From a bacterium (GTDB lineage: Bacteria; Planctomycetota; UBA11346), in the NCBI GenBank assembly GCA_020049615.1, contig JAIFKN010000062.1, positions 1 through 15,624 of the forward strand: 15,624 nt of DNA. Reading direction: 5' to 3'. Shown here piece after piece: positions 7,743-15,374 of the stretch. The notes beneath the pieces were generated by a model that had not been told where the DNA came from, did not search any database, and was given only the letters and a program-made list of their open reading frames with translations. Every line of letters starts with the position of its first letter. Within the stretch, counting starts at the first letter, position 1. The translations under genes were made by a program, and so were the position numbers.

Positions 7743-8860
7743 ACCGCCAGCACCTCGCGCAGCGCCCGCGCCAGGTCGGCGCCGAAGGCGCGGGCGCCCT
7801 CGGGCAGCACCGCGACGCCGGCGGCGTCGGCATACGGGATCTCGAAGGTGGTCGCGAGGGCGGTGCCGGGCAGCTCGCTGGCCCAGCGCCGGATGCCGCA
7901 CCCGCTGCCGTAGTTGGCGCCGGTGTTCCACGCCCGCCCGAAGGGCAGGTCGCCGTCGGCGCGATAGGGCAGCGGACCGCGGCGCACGCGTTCGAGCGCG
8001 GCGGCGAGGCGCTGCTGGCCGGCCCAGGTCGGCGCGTCTTCGGCGCCGACCTGGTAGATGTGCTGGTTGTACTCCCCGGCGATCCACGGGCAGTGCAGAT
8101 CGAGCTGCACCACGCGGCGGCCGCCGGCCCAGCCGTCCCAGCCGCGGCGGATCGCCGCCGTCTCCGGGTAGACGCTGTCGCCCAGGTAGTCGCGGCCGTG
8201 GTCGCGCGGAAGCCGTCCCTTGCCCTGGTCGCCCTCCTCGGAGCCGTCGAGGTCGACGAACGGCACCACCAGCAGCTCGGCCAGGCCGCGCCAGGCAGGA
8301 TCCGCCAGCACGGACCGGACCAGGCCCTCGACGGCGTAGCCGGCCATCGCTTCGCAGCAGTGGTGCCGGGCGGTGACCATCAGCAGCAGGGGCCCGTCGC
8401 CACAGCGCACCAACGGCACCGCGCGTCCGCCGCGCGACGTGCACAGCGTCTCGTGGCGCAGCCCCGGCTGGCCGGCGGTGAAGGCCTCCCAATCTGCGAG
8501 CTGGTGCGGGATGCCGAAGGCGAAGCGCACGCTGGCGGCAGCGGCCGGCACCTCGTAGCTGAAGGCCTCGCGGCGCTCGCCGGCGTCGTCGTCGAGCCAG
8601 CGCCACGAGCGGCCCTCATCCAGGCTGAGCGCAGGGCCGCGCACGCCGATCAGGGCGCCATCGCCGAAGCGTACAGCGATCCGCCGTCCGGCCGCCCCCC
8701 GCAGGCGGAAGGACCAGTGGAACCAGGGGTCCATCGAGTCGCGCTGGTCGTGCCGCACGCGCAACACGCCGTCGGCGAGGTCGTCGACCAGCAGGTTGCC
8801 GCCGGGGAAGCCGGTCTCGACGGTCAGGCCGTCGCCCTGCCAGGTGGTGCGTCGGTTCAT
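7739..8860 (-). CDS. M14-family zinc carboxypeptidase
   Basis: This 373-residue metallopeptidase resembles the M14 cytosolic carboxypeptidase-like group. An N-terminal beta-sandwich region (about 1-140), often found ahead of the catalytic domain in that group, precedes the catalytic core. Zinc ligands are His167 and Glu170 in the HxxE motif (ARHHCCE) and His256 in LDLHCP. The stretch PFVDLDGSEEGDQGKGR (200-216) with DHGRDY (220-225, Arg223) is the substrate-carboxylate and dinuclear-like signature, and Glu340 in TTFEIPYA is the catalytic base. No signal peptide is seen, so it is probably intracellular, acting on peptide or amino-acyl conjugates. The ATG at 8858-8860 overlaps the stop of the upstream small-protein gene (ATGA) and has AAGG six bases before it. 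The TAG stop sits in the CTAG shared with trpC. The substrate is unknown. Confidence 0.9.
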   Translation of the reverse strand: MNRRTTWQGDGLTVETGFPGGNLLVDDLADGVLRVRHDQRDSMDPWFHWSFRLRGAAGRRIAVRFGDGALIGVRGPALSLDEGRSWRWLDDDAGERREAFSYEVPAAAASVRFAFGIPHQLADWEAFTAGQPGLRHETLCTSRGGRAVPLVRCGDGPLLLMVTARHHCCEAMAGYAVEGLVRSVLADPAWRGLAELLVVPFVDLDGSEEGDQGKGRLPRDHGRDYLGDSVYPETAAIRRGWDGWAGGRRVVQLDLHCPWIAGEYNQHIYQVGAEDAPTWAGQQRLAAALERVRRGPLPYRADGDLPFGRAWNTGANYGSGCGIRRWASELPGTALATTFEIPYADAAGVAVLPEGARAFGADLARALREVLAV

Positions 8861-9327
8861 TCCGGACCTTGCGAGGCCGGCGGACCAGGATCGGCGAGGT
8901 AGAGCCAGTAGGTCTTTCCGCCCTGCTCGATCTCGTAGAGCAGGCACGGCCGCGGGCCGCCGGCCTGGTCTATGGTCGCCACCCCGGCGCGGTTGAGCAG
9001 GGTGTGCGAGGCCCAGCCCAACGGCGCGCCGCTGAGCAGGTCGGGGTCGGCCGCCTCGCCGCTGGCGTTGACCACATGGCGTACCGCGACCAGCCCCTTG
9101 GGCGGGTCCGACCAGCCGCGCAGACTCGCCGGATCGGCCAGGCGCTTGCGCACCGCGTCCAGCAGCGGGCCGTGCGCGCGGTCGATCGCCGCCACCGAGG
9201 CGCGCTCCGGCAGGTCGAACATGTGATGCACGCCGAGCGCGAACAGGCCGACTGCAGCCAGCACCAGGATGACGACGACGATGCCGATGAGCGCGAAGCA
9301 GCCGACGGTGATCTTCAGGCAGGCCAT
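8857..9327 (-). CDS. Small membrane-anchored protein of unknown function
   Basis: This 156-residue protein starts with an almost uncharged hydrophobic helix (about 8-33: VGCFALIGIVVVILVLAAVG followed by LFALG), a single membrane anchor. The remaining 120 residues form a soluble domain with a helical part (DRAHGPLLDAVRKRLADP) and then strand-like segments ending in LLYEIEQGGKTYWLYLADPG. The orientation is uncertain; a periplasmic domain is the simplest reading. It overlaps the start of the M14 peptidase by ATGA, so the two are very likely made together, perhaps as a pair in which this protein anchors or inhibits the peptidase. That is inference. I do not recognise a family. The start at 9327 has no clear ribosome site but places the membrane segment at the very N-terminus. 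Confidence 0.75.
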   Translation of the reverse strand: MACLKITVGCFALIGIVVVILVLAAVGLFALGVHHMFDLPERASVAAIDRAHGPLLDAVRKRLADPASLRGWSDPPKGLVAVRHVVNASGEAADPDLLSGAPLGWASHTLLNRAGVATIDQAGGPRPCLLYEIEQGGKTYWLYLADPGPPASQGPE

Positions 9328-9413
9328 GCACGAGGGTAGGCGGAGGGGCGGTCCGGCTCAAGCGCCGCGCCCCGTGCGCTGGACTGCCGTCCGCGCCGGC
9401 GCACGGTGCGGGG
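9328..9413. promoter_or_regulatory. Divergent gap with an inverted repeat upstream of thpR
   Basis: This 86-base gap separates divergent starts and should contain promoters for the membrane-protein/peptidase pair and thpR. A perfect 8-base inverted repeat, CCGTGCGC at 9372-9379 and GCGCACGG at 9399-9406, has a 19-base spacer and ends seven bases before the thpR start. It could be an operator or a 5' hairpin that affects translation. No clear -10/-35 pair is visible. Confidence 0.35.
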
Positions 9414-9884
9414 ATGCCGCACAACCACTTCCTCGGCCTGCGCCTCAGCCACGAGACCGCCGAGCGCCTGCGCGCGATCGCCGGCCGGCTGCAGCAGTGG
9501 GAGCTGCCGGCGCGCTGGACCCACCCCGACGACTACCACCTGACGCTGGTCTTCCTCGGCGAACTCGACGACGACGTGGCGCGCTACCTGCCCGACGCCA
9601 TCGCCGAGGTCGCCGGCAGCCAGCGTGCCCCGCGCCTGACCTTCAGCGGCCTGGGCGCCAGCGGCAGCCATGGCGACGGCCCGAAGTACGTCTTCGCCGC
9701 GGTCGATGACCCCGAGCAGGGCTGCGACGGCATGCGCCGAGACCTCTGCGAGGTGCTCGAGGAGGCGCCGGGGCGCGACTTCCGTCCGCATGTCACCCTG
9801 TGCCGGCCGCAGCCGGCGCCGGCCAGGCTGCCGCTGTTCCGCGACTGGCCGCATCTGCTGGAGGCCAACGGCCAGGCGCAGTAG
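9414..9884 (+). CDS. thpR: RNA 2',3'-cyclic phosphodiesterase / 2'-5' RNA ligase, frameshifted near its end
   Basis: ThpR belongs to the 2H phosphoesterase superfamily; it opens 2',3'-cyclic phosphates and was first described as a 2'-5' tRNA-half ligase. Both hallmark HxTx motifs are present: HLTL with His42 and Thr44, and HVTL with His126 and Thr128, the latter in the family context FRPHVTLCR. The frame stops at TAG 9882-9884 after 156 residues, about 25 short of the usual length. The missing C-terminal strand is present in another frame directly downstream (next entry). Skipping one base (T9882) would rejoin the two as a normal 181-residue protein. Both catalytic motifs lie before the break, so a truncated product might keep some activity. 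The break could be real decay or a sequencing or assembly error. Confidence 0.85.
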   Translation: MPHNHFLGLRLSHETAERLRAIAGRLQQWELPARWTHPDDYHLTLVFLGELDDDVARYLPDAIAEVAGSQRAPRLTFSGLGASGSHGDGPKYVFAAVDDPEQGCDGMRRDLCEVLEEAPGRDFRPHVTLCRPQPAPARLPLFRDWPHLLEANGQAQ

Positions 9885-9960
9885 CGACATCGTCCTGTGG
9901 CGCAGTTCGGGCACCGGCGCGACGCGCTACGAGGCGCTGGCGAGCTGGAAGCTGGGGTAG
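9883..9960 (+). pseudogene. thpR: Out-of-frame C-terminal remnant of thpR
   Basis: Reading from AGC at 9883 gives SDIVLWRSSGTGATRYEAL followed by ASWKLG and a TAG at 9958-9960. This is the expected last part of ThpR proteins: a strand of the type 'I-L-R-S', then a Gly..Tyr element and a final short strand. It is in the +1 frame relative to the upstream ORF and has no start codon of its own, so it only makes sense as the continuation of that gene. It ends 21 bases before the stop of the convergent AraC gene. Confidence 0.75.
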
Positions 9961-9981
9961 CTGGCAGCCGCCTTCAGCCGC

Positions 9982-10902
9982 TCACCACTCCAGCACCCCC
10001 ACCTGCGCCACCCGCTCACGCAGGCCGGCGTACTGCGACGGGGCGATGCCGACCTCGCGGCGGAAGGCGTGGGCGAAGTAGCGCGGACTGGAGAAGCCCA
10101 GCGACCGCGCCACGCCCGCGACCTCGGCGCCGGTGGCGAGGCGTTCACGGGCGAGGTCGAGGCGCCGCGCCAGCTGCCAGGCGGCCGGCGTGGTGCCGAG
10201 GTGCTCGGCGCACAGGGCATGCAGGCTGCCCGCCGACATGCCGGCGGCACGCGCCGCGGCGGCCACCGTGCAGGGCGGTTCGGCGGCGAGGGCGGCGAGG
10301 GCGCGCTGCAGCCCGGCGGGCACGGCGCGCGTCGCGGCCGGCTGCGCCGCCAGCACCAGCAGCTCGGCCAGGGTGGCACGCAGCGCGGCGGCGAGCAGCG
10401 GATCGCCCGAACCCGGCAGCAGGGCGACCACGCGACGGAACACCGCTGCGACCTCCGGCGGCGCCGGCCAGGCGCTGTCGCGGCGCGCACGCAGGACGCG
10501 GCGCAGCCGAGCCAGTCCGGCGGCATCGAAGGGCGTGCCGCGGCCGGCGTCGCGTCGGCCCGGCTCCAGCTGCAGCCACAGCATCTGCACCGGCGGCATG
10601 ATCCCGTCGCGGGCGCGATGCGCGCGCCGCGGGCCGGTGAGCATGAAGCAGCCACCGTTGGCGACCAGGCGCCGGCCGGGCAGCTCGACCTCAAGCCGGC
10701 CGCGGTGGACGTAGTGCAGCTCGGCCGTCGCGTGGCGGTGGCTGGGCAGCCACAGCGCGGTATCGAGGCGGTGCAGGGCGCCGCGGCGCAGCATCGGCAT
10801 GGCCGCGAGGAAGCCCTCGAACGAGGTGCGTTCGCCGCGCTCGGGGGGCAGGAAGGACGGCAGATGCGGGGACGGGGGCACGGGCGATCGCCTCACCTGC
10901 AC
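9982..10902 (-). CDS. AraC-family transcriptional regulator
   Basis: This DNA-binding regulator of up to 306 residues has an N-terminal cupin-like effector domain (about residues 45-110; LPSHRHATAELHYVHRG is the usual metal- or ligand-pocket strand) and a C-terminal double helix-turn-helix domain (about 205-300). The second HTH is clear: VAGVARSLGFSSPRYFAHAF followed by RREVGIAPSQY. Such proteins usually activate sugar or polysaccharide genes on binding a small molecule. It is divergent from the GH63-like glycosidase with only 44 bases between starts at the longest setting, so that gene is the likely target. The start is uncertain: GTG at 10902 is the longest option, GTG at 10881 has GAGG nine bases upstream and may be the true start, and ATG at 10800 would trim into the cupin domain. 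Confidence 0.9.
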   Translation of the reverse strand: MQVRRSPVPPSPHLPSFLPPERGERTSFEGFLAAMPMLRRGALHRLDTALWLPSHRHATAELHYVHRGRLEVELPGRRLVANGGCFMLTGPRRAHRARDGIMPPVQMLWLQLEPGRRDAGRGTPFDAAGLARLRRVLRARRDSAWPAPPEVAAVFRRVVALLPGSGDPLLAAALRATLAELLVLAAQPAATRAVPAGLQRALAALAAEPPCTVAAAARAAGMSAGSLHALCAEHLGTTPAAWQLARRLDLARERLATGAEVAGVARSLGFSSPRYFAHAFRREVGIAPSQYAGLRERVAQVGVLEW

Positions 10903-10946
10903 GATAGCGCCATCGCCTGGCGGCGGGAGCGGCTATAACCGGAGCC
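10903..10946. promoter_or_regulatory. Compact divergent promoter region, araC-type gene / glycosidase
   Basis: Only 44 bases separate the longest AraC start from the glycosidase ATG. GGCTATAACC at 10931-10940 gives a -10-like TATAAC rightward and TTATAG leftward, the most AT-rich spot nearby. The leftward element suits the AraC gene better, because rightward it lies only eight bases before the ATG. No -35 box is convincing. If the AraC protein starts further in (10881 or 10800), the control region is correspondingly larger. Confidence 0.35.
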
Positions 10947-13196
10947 ATGCCCACCTGCCCCATCCGCATCGGCGACCCGTTCGGCGACGACGGCCAACTG
11001 GTCGGCGAGCTGAGCGCGCCGCTCGCCGGCACCCTCGTCCTCGCCATCGAGAGCCCGCGTCCCTTGCGTCTCCACCTCGGCGACCGCCTGGTCCTCGACG
11101 AGGGTTTGTGGTGGCGGCGCTACGAGCGTCTGCTGCGCGCCATCGTCGTCGTGCCGGTGGCGGCCGGGATGCACCGGCTGGTCGCGACCTACGGGCCGCG
11201 GCCGCAGTGGCCTGCGCACCTCGACCACGACTGCCCGTCGCGCAACCGCGAGACGGTGCGGAGCGGCCTGCGCCAGCGCCGCCCCGACCGCTTCGGCCTG
11301 GCCGGCGAGGTGCAGTCCGGCGCGGCGGCGGTCGCCGCCAGCCTGCGCATCCTCGCCGGCCACTGCGTCATCGACGGCGTCACCTACCAGCAGGTGCTGG
11401 CCCGCCGGTTCGACGCTCCGCGCGACGGCATGCCGTCGACCGAGTCCGACCGGCCGGGCTGGCTGGCGCGGCCGGCCCTGGCGCTGCGCAGCGCGGTCGC
11501 CCCGTTCCTCGCCCGGGAAGCAAGCGATGACGCCGACCGGCAGGTTGGCTACACCCGCTTCCTCGTGCCGGTGGCCAATGCAGGCGAGCCGCTGCCCGCT
11601 GCCCGCGACGAGGCCTCGGCCGAGACCCGCCTCGAGCCCGAATGCGTGGTGGTGCGCAGCCTCGGCCTCGAGCTCGACCTCGCCTGGGACCGCCTGCCCG
11701 ACCATGCCGCTCCGGCTCCGGCCGTGGTGCCGGCGGCGGTGCGCGCCGTCCTGCCGGTGCACGAGACGCGCGGCCGCCGCGCCCCGGTGCGCGAGCACCG
11801 CGAGCTGCGCTGGCCGGACGAGGCGGCGCTGCTCGCCGCAGCCCCGCGTCCGCTCGTGCCGGCCGGGCAGGAACGCATCCTCCGCGCCCACGACCACGCC
11901 TGGCGCATGCTGCGCCGGCTCCGTCGCACCACCGCGCCGCGCAGCGGCCTGCCCAACGACTACGTCGGCACCAGCATGGGCGGTTTCGCCAACGAGATGT
12001 TCGTCTGGGACAGCTCGTTCACCGCCATGTGCACGGCCTGGGCCTGGCGGGCCTTCCCCTACACCGCCACCCTCGACTGCCTGTACAGCCGGCAGATGGA
12101 CGGCGGCTACATCCACCGCGAACACGACACCCGCGAAGGCATCCCGGTCGGCTACGAACCGGACTTCTCGCCCAACCCGCCGATCAGCACGGTGGCGGAA
12201 TGGAAGATCGCAGCCCTGACCGGCGATACCGCCCGTCTCGCCGCGGTGCAGCCGGTGCTGGCCGCCAACCACGGCTGGCTGCGGCGCAACCGCCGCCTCG
12301 CCGATGGCACCTACTGGACCACCGGCCTGGCCAACGGCCTCGACAACTCGCCCTCGCTGGGCGACGGCTATCCCGACCTGACCGCGCAGCAGGCGCACGC
12401 CGCTGAGCTGCTCGGGCTGATGGCCGGCATCCTCGGCCGCGGCGACGAGGCGAAGTCATGGGAGGCCGAGCGCCAGGAGATCGGCGCGGCGATGAACGCC
12501 CGGCTGTGGAGCGAGGCGCTGCGCTTCTACAGCACCTCGCTGCCGGAGGGGGGGCATAACCCCAACAAGGTCGCCACCGGCTTCTGGCCGCTGTGGACCG
12601 GCCTGGTGCCGGCGTCGCGGGTCGACGATCTGGCGCGGCACCTGCTGGATCCCGCCAGCTTCTGGCGCCATCATCCCATCCCCAGCCTGGCCGCCGACAG
12701 CCCGCACTACGTGGCCGCGGGGAAATACTGGCTGGGCAGCACCTGGGCCCCGACCAATGCCGCCACGGTGTGGGGCTTCGCCCGCGCCGGGCGGCACGAC
12801 CTGGCGCGCAAGCTGGCGCGGCGGCACCTCGACGTGCTGGCCGAACTGCGCGACGCCACCGATGCGCTGTGGGAGAACTTCGCCCCCGACGCCACCGCAC
12901 GCGGCTCGTGGTCGCAGCCGGACTACTCATGGACCGCGCTGGGCCCCATCGCCCTGCTCTACGAGGCGGTGATCGGCGTACAGCCCGACGCCCTGCACGG
13001 GCGCCTCCGCTGGCATCTGCCCGAGGCCGGCTGGGGCCTGGAGCGCATCCCGCTCGGCGATGCCACCATCGATCTGCGCATGCTCGATGGCGGACGCTTC
13101 GCGGTGGCGACCGACCGCGCCTTCACCCTGGAGATCGATGACGGCAGGACAGTGCGCGAGCAGCGCATCGCGGCCGGCAGGTGGGAGCTGGGGTAG
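10947..13196 (+). CDS. GH63/GH37-like (alpha/alpha)6 glycoside hydrolase
   Basis: This 749-residue protein has an N-terminal beta-rich domain (about 1-300) and a C-terminal (alpha/alpha)6 barrel of the MGH1-like/GH63/GH37 clan, whose members cleave alpha-glucosidic or alpha-mannosidic bonds by inversion. Barrel landmarks are NEMFVWDSSFT (Trp354-Asp355), QMDGGYIHREHD (around Asp385), PPISTVAEWK, ANGLDNSPS with Asp466 as the likely general acid, KVATGFWPLW (from 541), YWLGSTWAPTN (594-604), and WENFAPD with Glu643 as the likely base. Catalytic roles are assigned by analogy with E. coli YgjK and trehalases, not proven. There is no signal peptide, so it should act in the cytoplasm on an imported oligosaccharide or osmolyte glycoside. 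GGAG lies immediately before the ATG, with unusually tight spacing. It is divergent from the AraC regulator. The exact substrate cannot be told from sequence. Confidence 0.88.
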   Translation: MPTCPIRIGDPFGDDGQLVGELSAPLAGTLVLAIESPRPLRLHLGDRLVLDEGLWWRRYERLLRAIVVVPVAAGMHRLVATYGPRPQWPAHLDHDCPSRNRETVRSGLRQRRPDRFGLAGEVQSGAAAVAASLRILAGHCVIDGVTYQQVLARRFDAPRDGMPSTESDRPGWLARPALALRSAVAPFLAREASDDADRQVGYTRFLVPVANAGEPLPAARDEASAETRLEPECVVVRSLGLELDLAWDRLPDHAAPAPAVVPAAVRAVLPVHETRGRRAPVREHRELRWPDEAALLAAAPRPLVPAGQERILRAHDHAWRMLRRLRRTTAPRSGLPNDYVGTSMGGFANEMFVWDSSFTAMCTAWAWRAFPYTATLDCLYSRQMDGGYIHREHDTREGIPVGYEPDFSPNPPISTVAEWKIAALTGDTARLAAVQPVLAANHGWLRRNRRLADGTYWTTGLANGLDNSPSLGDGYPDLTAQQAHAAELLGLMAGILGRGDEAKSWEAERQEIGAAMNARLWSEALRFYSTSLPEGGHNPNKVATGFWPLWTGLVPASRVDDLARHLLDPASFWRHHPIPSLAADSPHYVAAGKYWLGSTWAPTNAATVWGFARAGRHDLARKLARRHLDVLAELRDATDALWENFAPDATARGSWSQPDYSWTALGPIALLYEAVIGVQPDALHGRLRWHLPEAGWGLERIPLGDATIDLRMLDGGRFAVATDRAFTLEIDDGRTVREQRIAAGRWELG

Positions 13197-13263
13197 GCTG
13201 GACGCTGGTCCCTGGGGCTGGCTGCTGGCCGACGGGGCCATAGCCTGACCGCGGGGGTGTGCC

Positions 13264-15354
13264 GTGACTGCGATCGCCTTCGCCTGCGAAGCCTGCTCCG
13301 CCCGTCAAGCCGTCGACCGCGCGGTCAGCGGCGCGATCCCGTCTTGCAGCGCCTGCGGCGGCACCCTGCGGCTGGCGCAGCCGGTGCTCTACACCTGCCT
13401 GCCCTGCAAGGTGCGGAGCAAGCCGACCAGCGCCGATCCCGCCGTCGCCAAGCCCTGCCCGAAGTGCGGCAGGCCGCTGGGCCTCGCGCTCGGCGCCGAT
13501 GTGGCGGCGACGGTCCAGATGCCGTCCGCATCGCCGCCCGCGCCGCAGATCGACGACGGCACCCTCGCCACCTCCGATCCCGCCCTGCCGCGCCTGAACG
13601 CCGGTGGGCTGCTGCCCGGCGACCGCTTCGGACGCTACGAGATCGAGCGCGAACTGGCGCGCGGCGGCATGGGCATCGTCTACGTGGTGCGCGATCCGAC
13701 GCTGAAGCGCCGCCTGGCGCTCAAAGTATTGATCGCCGGCGAGAACGCCGACGAGGGCGCCATCCGCCGCTTCGTGCGAGAGGCGCGCTCGGCCGGCCAG
13801 CTGCGCCATCCCAACATCATCGCCGTGCACGAGGCCGGCGAGATCGACGGCAAGCACTTCTTCACCATGGATCTGGTCGAGGGGCGCGAGCTGGGCAGGC
13901 TGCCCGACGAGGGCGTCAGCCTGCGCGAGCTGGTCGCGCTGATGCGCACCATCTGCCAGGCCCTGCACCATGCCCACCGCCACGGCGTGGTGCATCGCGA
14001 CCTCAAGCCGGCCAACATCATGGTCGAGAAGGACGGCCGCCCGCTGATCATGGACTTCGGCCTGGCCAAGGACGTCAGCGGCAACGCCTCGTTCCGCTCG
14101 CTGTCGGGCATGGTCGCCGGCACCCCGGCCTACATGAGCCCGGAGCAGGCCCAGGGCCTGACCGACGAGATCGATCACCGTACTGACGTCTATGCCTGCG
14201 GCGTGATGCTCTACGAGCTGGCCACCGGCCGACGGCCGTTCGGCGGCAACAGCATGTTCGACACCATCCGCGCCGTCGTCTCCGACGAGCCCGATCCGCC
14301 GGCCAAGCTCTCGGTCGAGTGCGACGCTGCGCTCGAGGCGGTGATCCTGCGCTGCCTGGAGAAGGACAAGGCCAAACGCTACACCGACGCACAGGCGTTG
14401 GCCGACGACCTCGGCCGCTGGCTCGACGGCGCGGCGGTTGCGGCCAAGGGGCGCAACCCGGCGTTGCACGCCTGGCGCCGCCTGCGCCAGCGCCCGACCC
14501 TGCTCGCCGGCCTCGGCATCGGCGCGGTAGCGGCACTGGCGGTGGTGGTGATCACCCTGGTCCTGGTGCTCGGCGATGACGCGATGGACCGCGCCGAAAA
14601 GGCCTATGCCAACGGCGGTGAACGCGCCCACGCCACCATCGTGCTGCTCGCCGGCCAGCTCGCCGACGGCCAGGTGCCGCTCGCGCACCGTCAGCGCGCG
14701 CTCGTCCTGCTGCGCCGCGCTGCCGCCGATGGCGATGCGGCACATGAGGCGGCTGCCGGCAAGGCCCTGGTGGCGCTCAAGGATCCCGAGATCGCCGGCC
14801 TCCTCGCTGGTGTGGTCGAGGACGGCAAGACCGCGTCCGGGCGCCGCAACCAGGCTCTCGACCTGCTGGCCGGGATCGGCGAGGACCAGGCCATCGCCGC
14901 CCGGCTCCTGGCCCTGGTTGGCGCCACGCCGGCGAGCGAGGTCGTACCCCTCGCTGCCACCGCCCTGAAGCTCGATCCGCCCGGCGCGATCGACCCGCTC
15001 AGCGCGCTGGCTGCGGACGCCTCGCGGCCGAAGGCGCAGCGCATCGCCGTGCTCCAGGCGCTGGCTGGCGGCAATCCGATGACCCATGGCGCGGCGATGC
15101 AGCGCATCCTCAAGCTCGCCGGCGACGCCGACGCCGAGATCGGTGCCGCCGCCGAGGCGGTGGTCAAGCAGGCGCGTGGCCGCGAGGCGATGTTCAACGG
15201 CATCAAGGTGACCGGCGTCGCTGGCAAGGGCGGCGACGCCGCCGAAGCCGCCGCCACGGTCAACAAGGCGGCCGCCGACAATCAGCGCAAAGTCATGCAA
15301 CTGGCTGGTGAGTTGGGAGAAGAGGACGAGACGGCGGCGCCGCCGCCGAAGTGA
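13264..15354 (+). CDS. Transmembrane Ser/Thr protein kinase with tandem zinc ribbons and HEAT-like sensor region
   Basis: This is a 696-residue Hanks-type kinase. Two CxxC-16-CxxC zinc ribbons come first (Cys8/11/28/31 and Cys45/48/65/68), then a Pro-rich linker. The kinase domain (about 124-389) has the Gly-rich loop LARGGMGIVY (131-140), Lys154, HRDLKPAN with Asp246, DFG at 264-266 and the APE-like MSPEQ (291-295). The HRD arginine makes it an RD kinase, normally switched on by phosphorylation of its activation loop. A membrane helix (about 411-437) follows. The last 260 residues, probably periplasmic, are Ala/Leu-rich helical repeats of HEAT type with a Lys/Glu-rich tail ending in APPPK. 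The GTG at 13264 is used as the start because it puts the first zinc ribbon near the N-terminus. The targets are unknown; no phosphatase gene adjoins. Confidence 0.93.
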   Translation: MTAIAFACEACSARQAVDRAVSGAIPSCSACGGTLRLAQPVLYTCLPCKVRSKPTSADPAVAKPCPKCGRPLGLALGADVAATVQMPSASPPAPQIDDGTLATSDPALPRLNAGGLLPGDRFGRYEIERELARGGMGIVYVVRDPTLKRRLALKVLIAGENADEGAIRRFVREARSAGQLRHPNIIAVHEAGEIDGKHFFTMDLVEGRELGRLPDEGVSLRELVALMRTICQALHHAHRHGVVHRDLKPANIMVEKDGRPLIMDFGLAKDVSGNASFRSLSGMVAGTPAYMSPEQAQGLTDEIDHRTDVYACGVMLYELATGRRPFGGNSMFDTIRAVVSDEPDPPAKLSVECDAALEAVILRCLEKDKAKRYTDAQALADDLGRWLDGAAVAAKGRNPALHAWRRLRQRPTLLAGLGIGAVAALAVVVITLVLVLGDDAMDRAEKAYANGGERAHATIVLLAGQLADGQVPLAHRQRALVLLRRAAADGDAAHEAAAGKALVALKDPEIAGLLAGVVEDGKTASGRRNQALDLLAGIGEDQAIAARLLALVGATPASEVVPLAATALKLDPPGAIDPLSALAADASRPKAQRIAVLQALAGGNPMTHGAAMQRILKLAGDADAEIGAAAEAVVKQARGREAMFNGIKVTGVAGKGGDAAEAAATVNKAAADNQRKVMQLAGELGEEDETAAPPPK

Positions 15355-15374
15355 CGGCCAGCGACCAGCGACCC

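Noticed and set aside
7923..8370. M14 motif HHCCE with two Cys residues between the zinc ligands as a possible active-site oddity
   Set aside because: The two positions inside HxxE vary within M14, and the other zinc ligand, the arginine and the catalytic Glu are present, so this is probably normal variation.
6888..8606. Leftward frame of 572 codons spanning trpC and part of the peptidase in another frame
   Set aside because: It reads antisense through trpC and out of frame through the M14 gene, both of which have intact catalytic motifs in their own frames.
10893..12398. Leftward 501-codon frame opposite the glycosidase
   Set aside because: It overlaps conserved glycosidase motifs on the other strand and is a compositional shadow.
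13197..13263. Possible terminator/promoter between the glycosidase and kinase genes
   Set aside because: The 67 bases show only weak GGC/GCC pairings and no T-tract or convincing promoter boxes, so no site is claimed.
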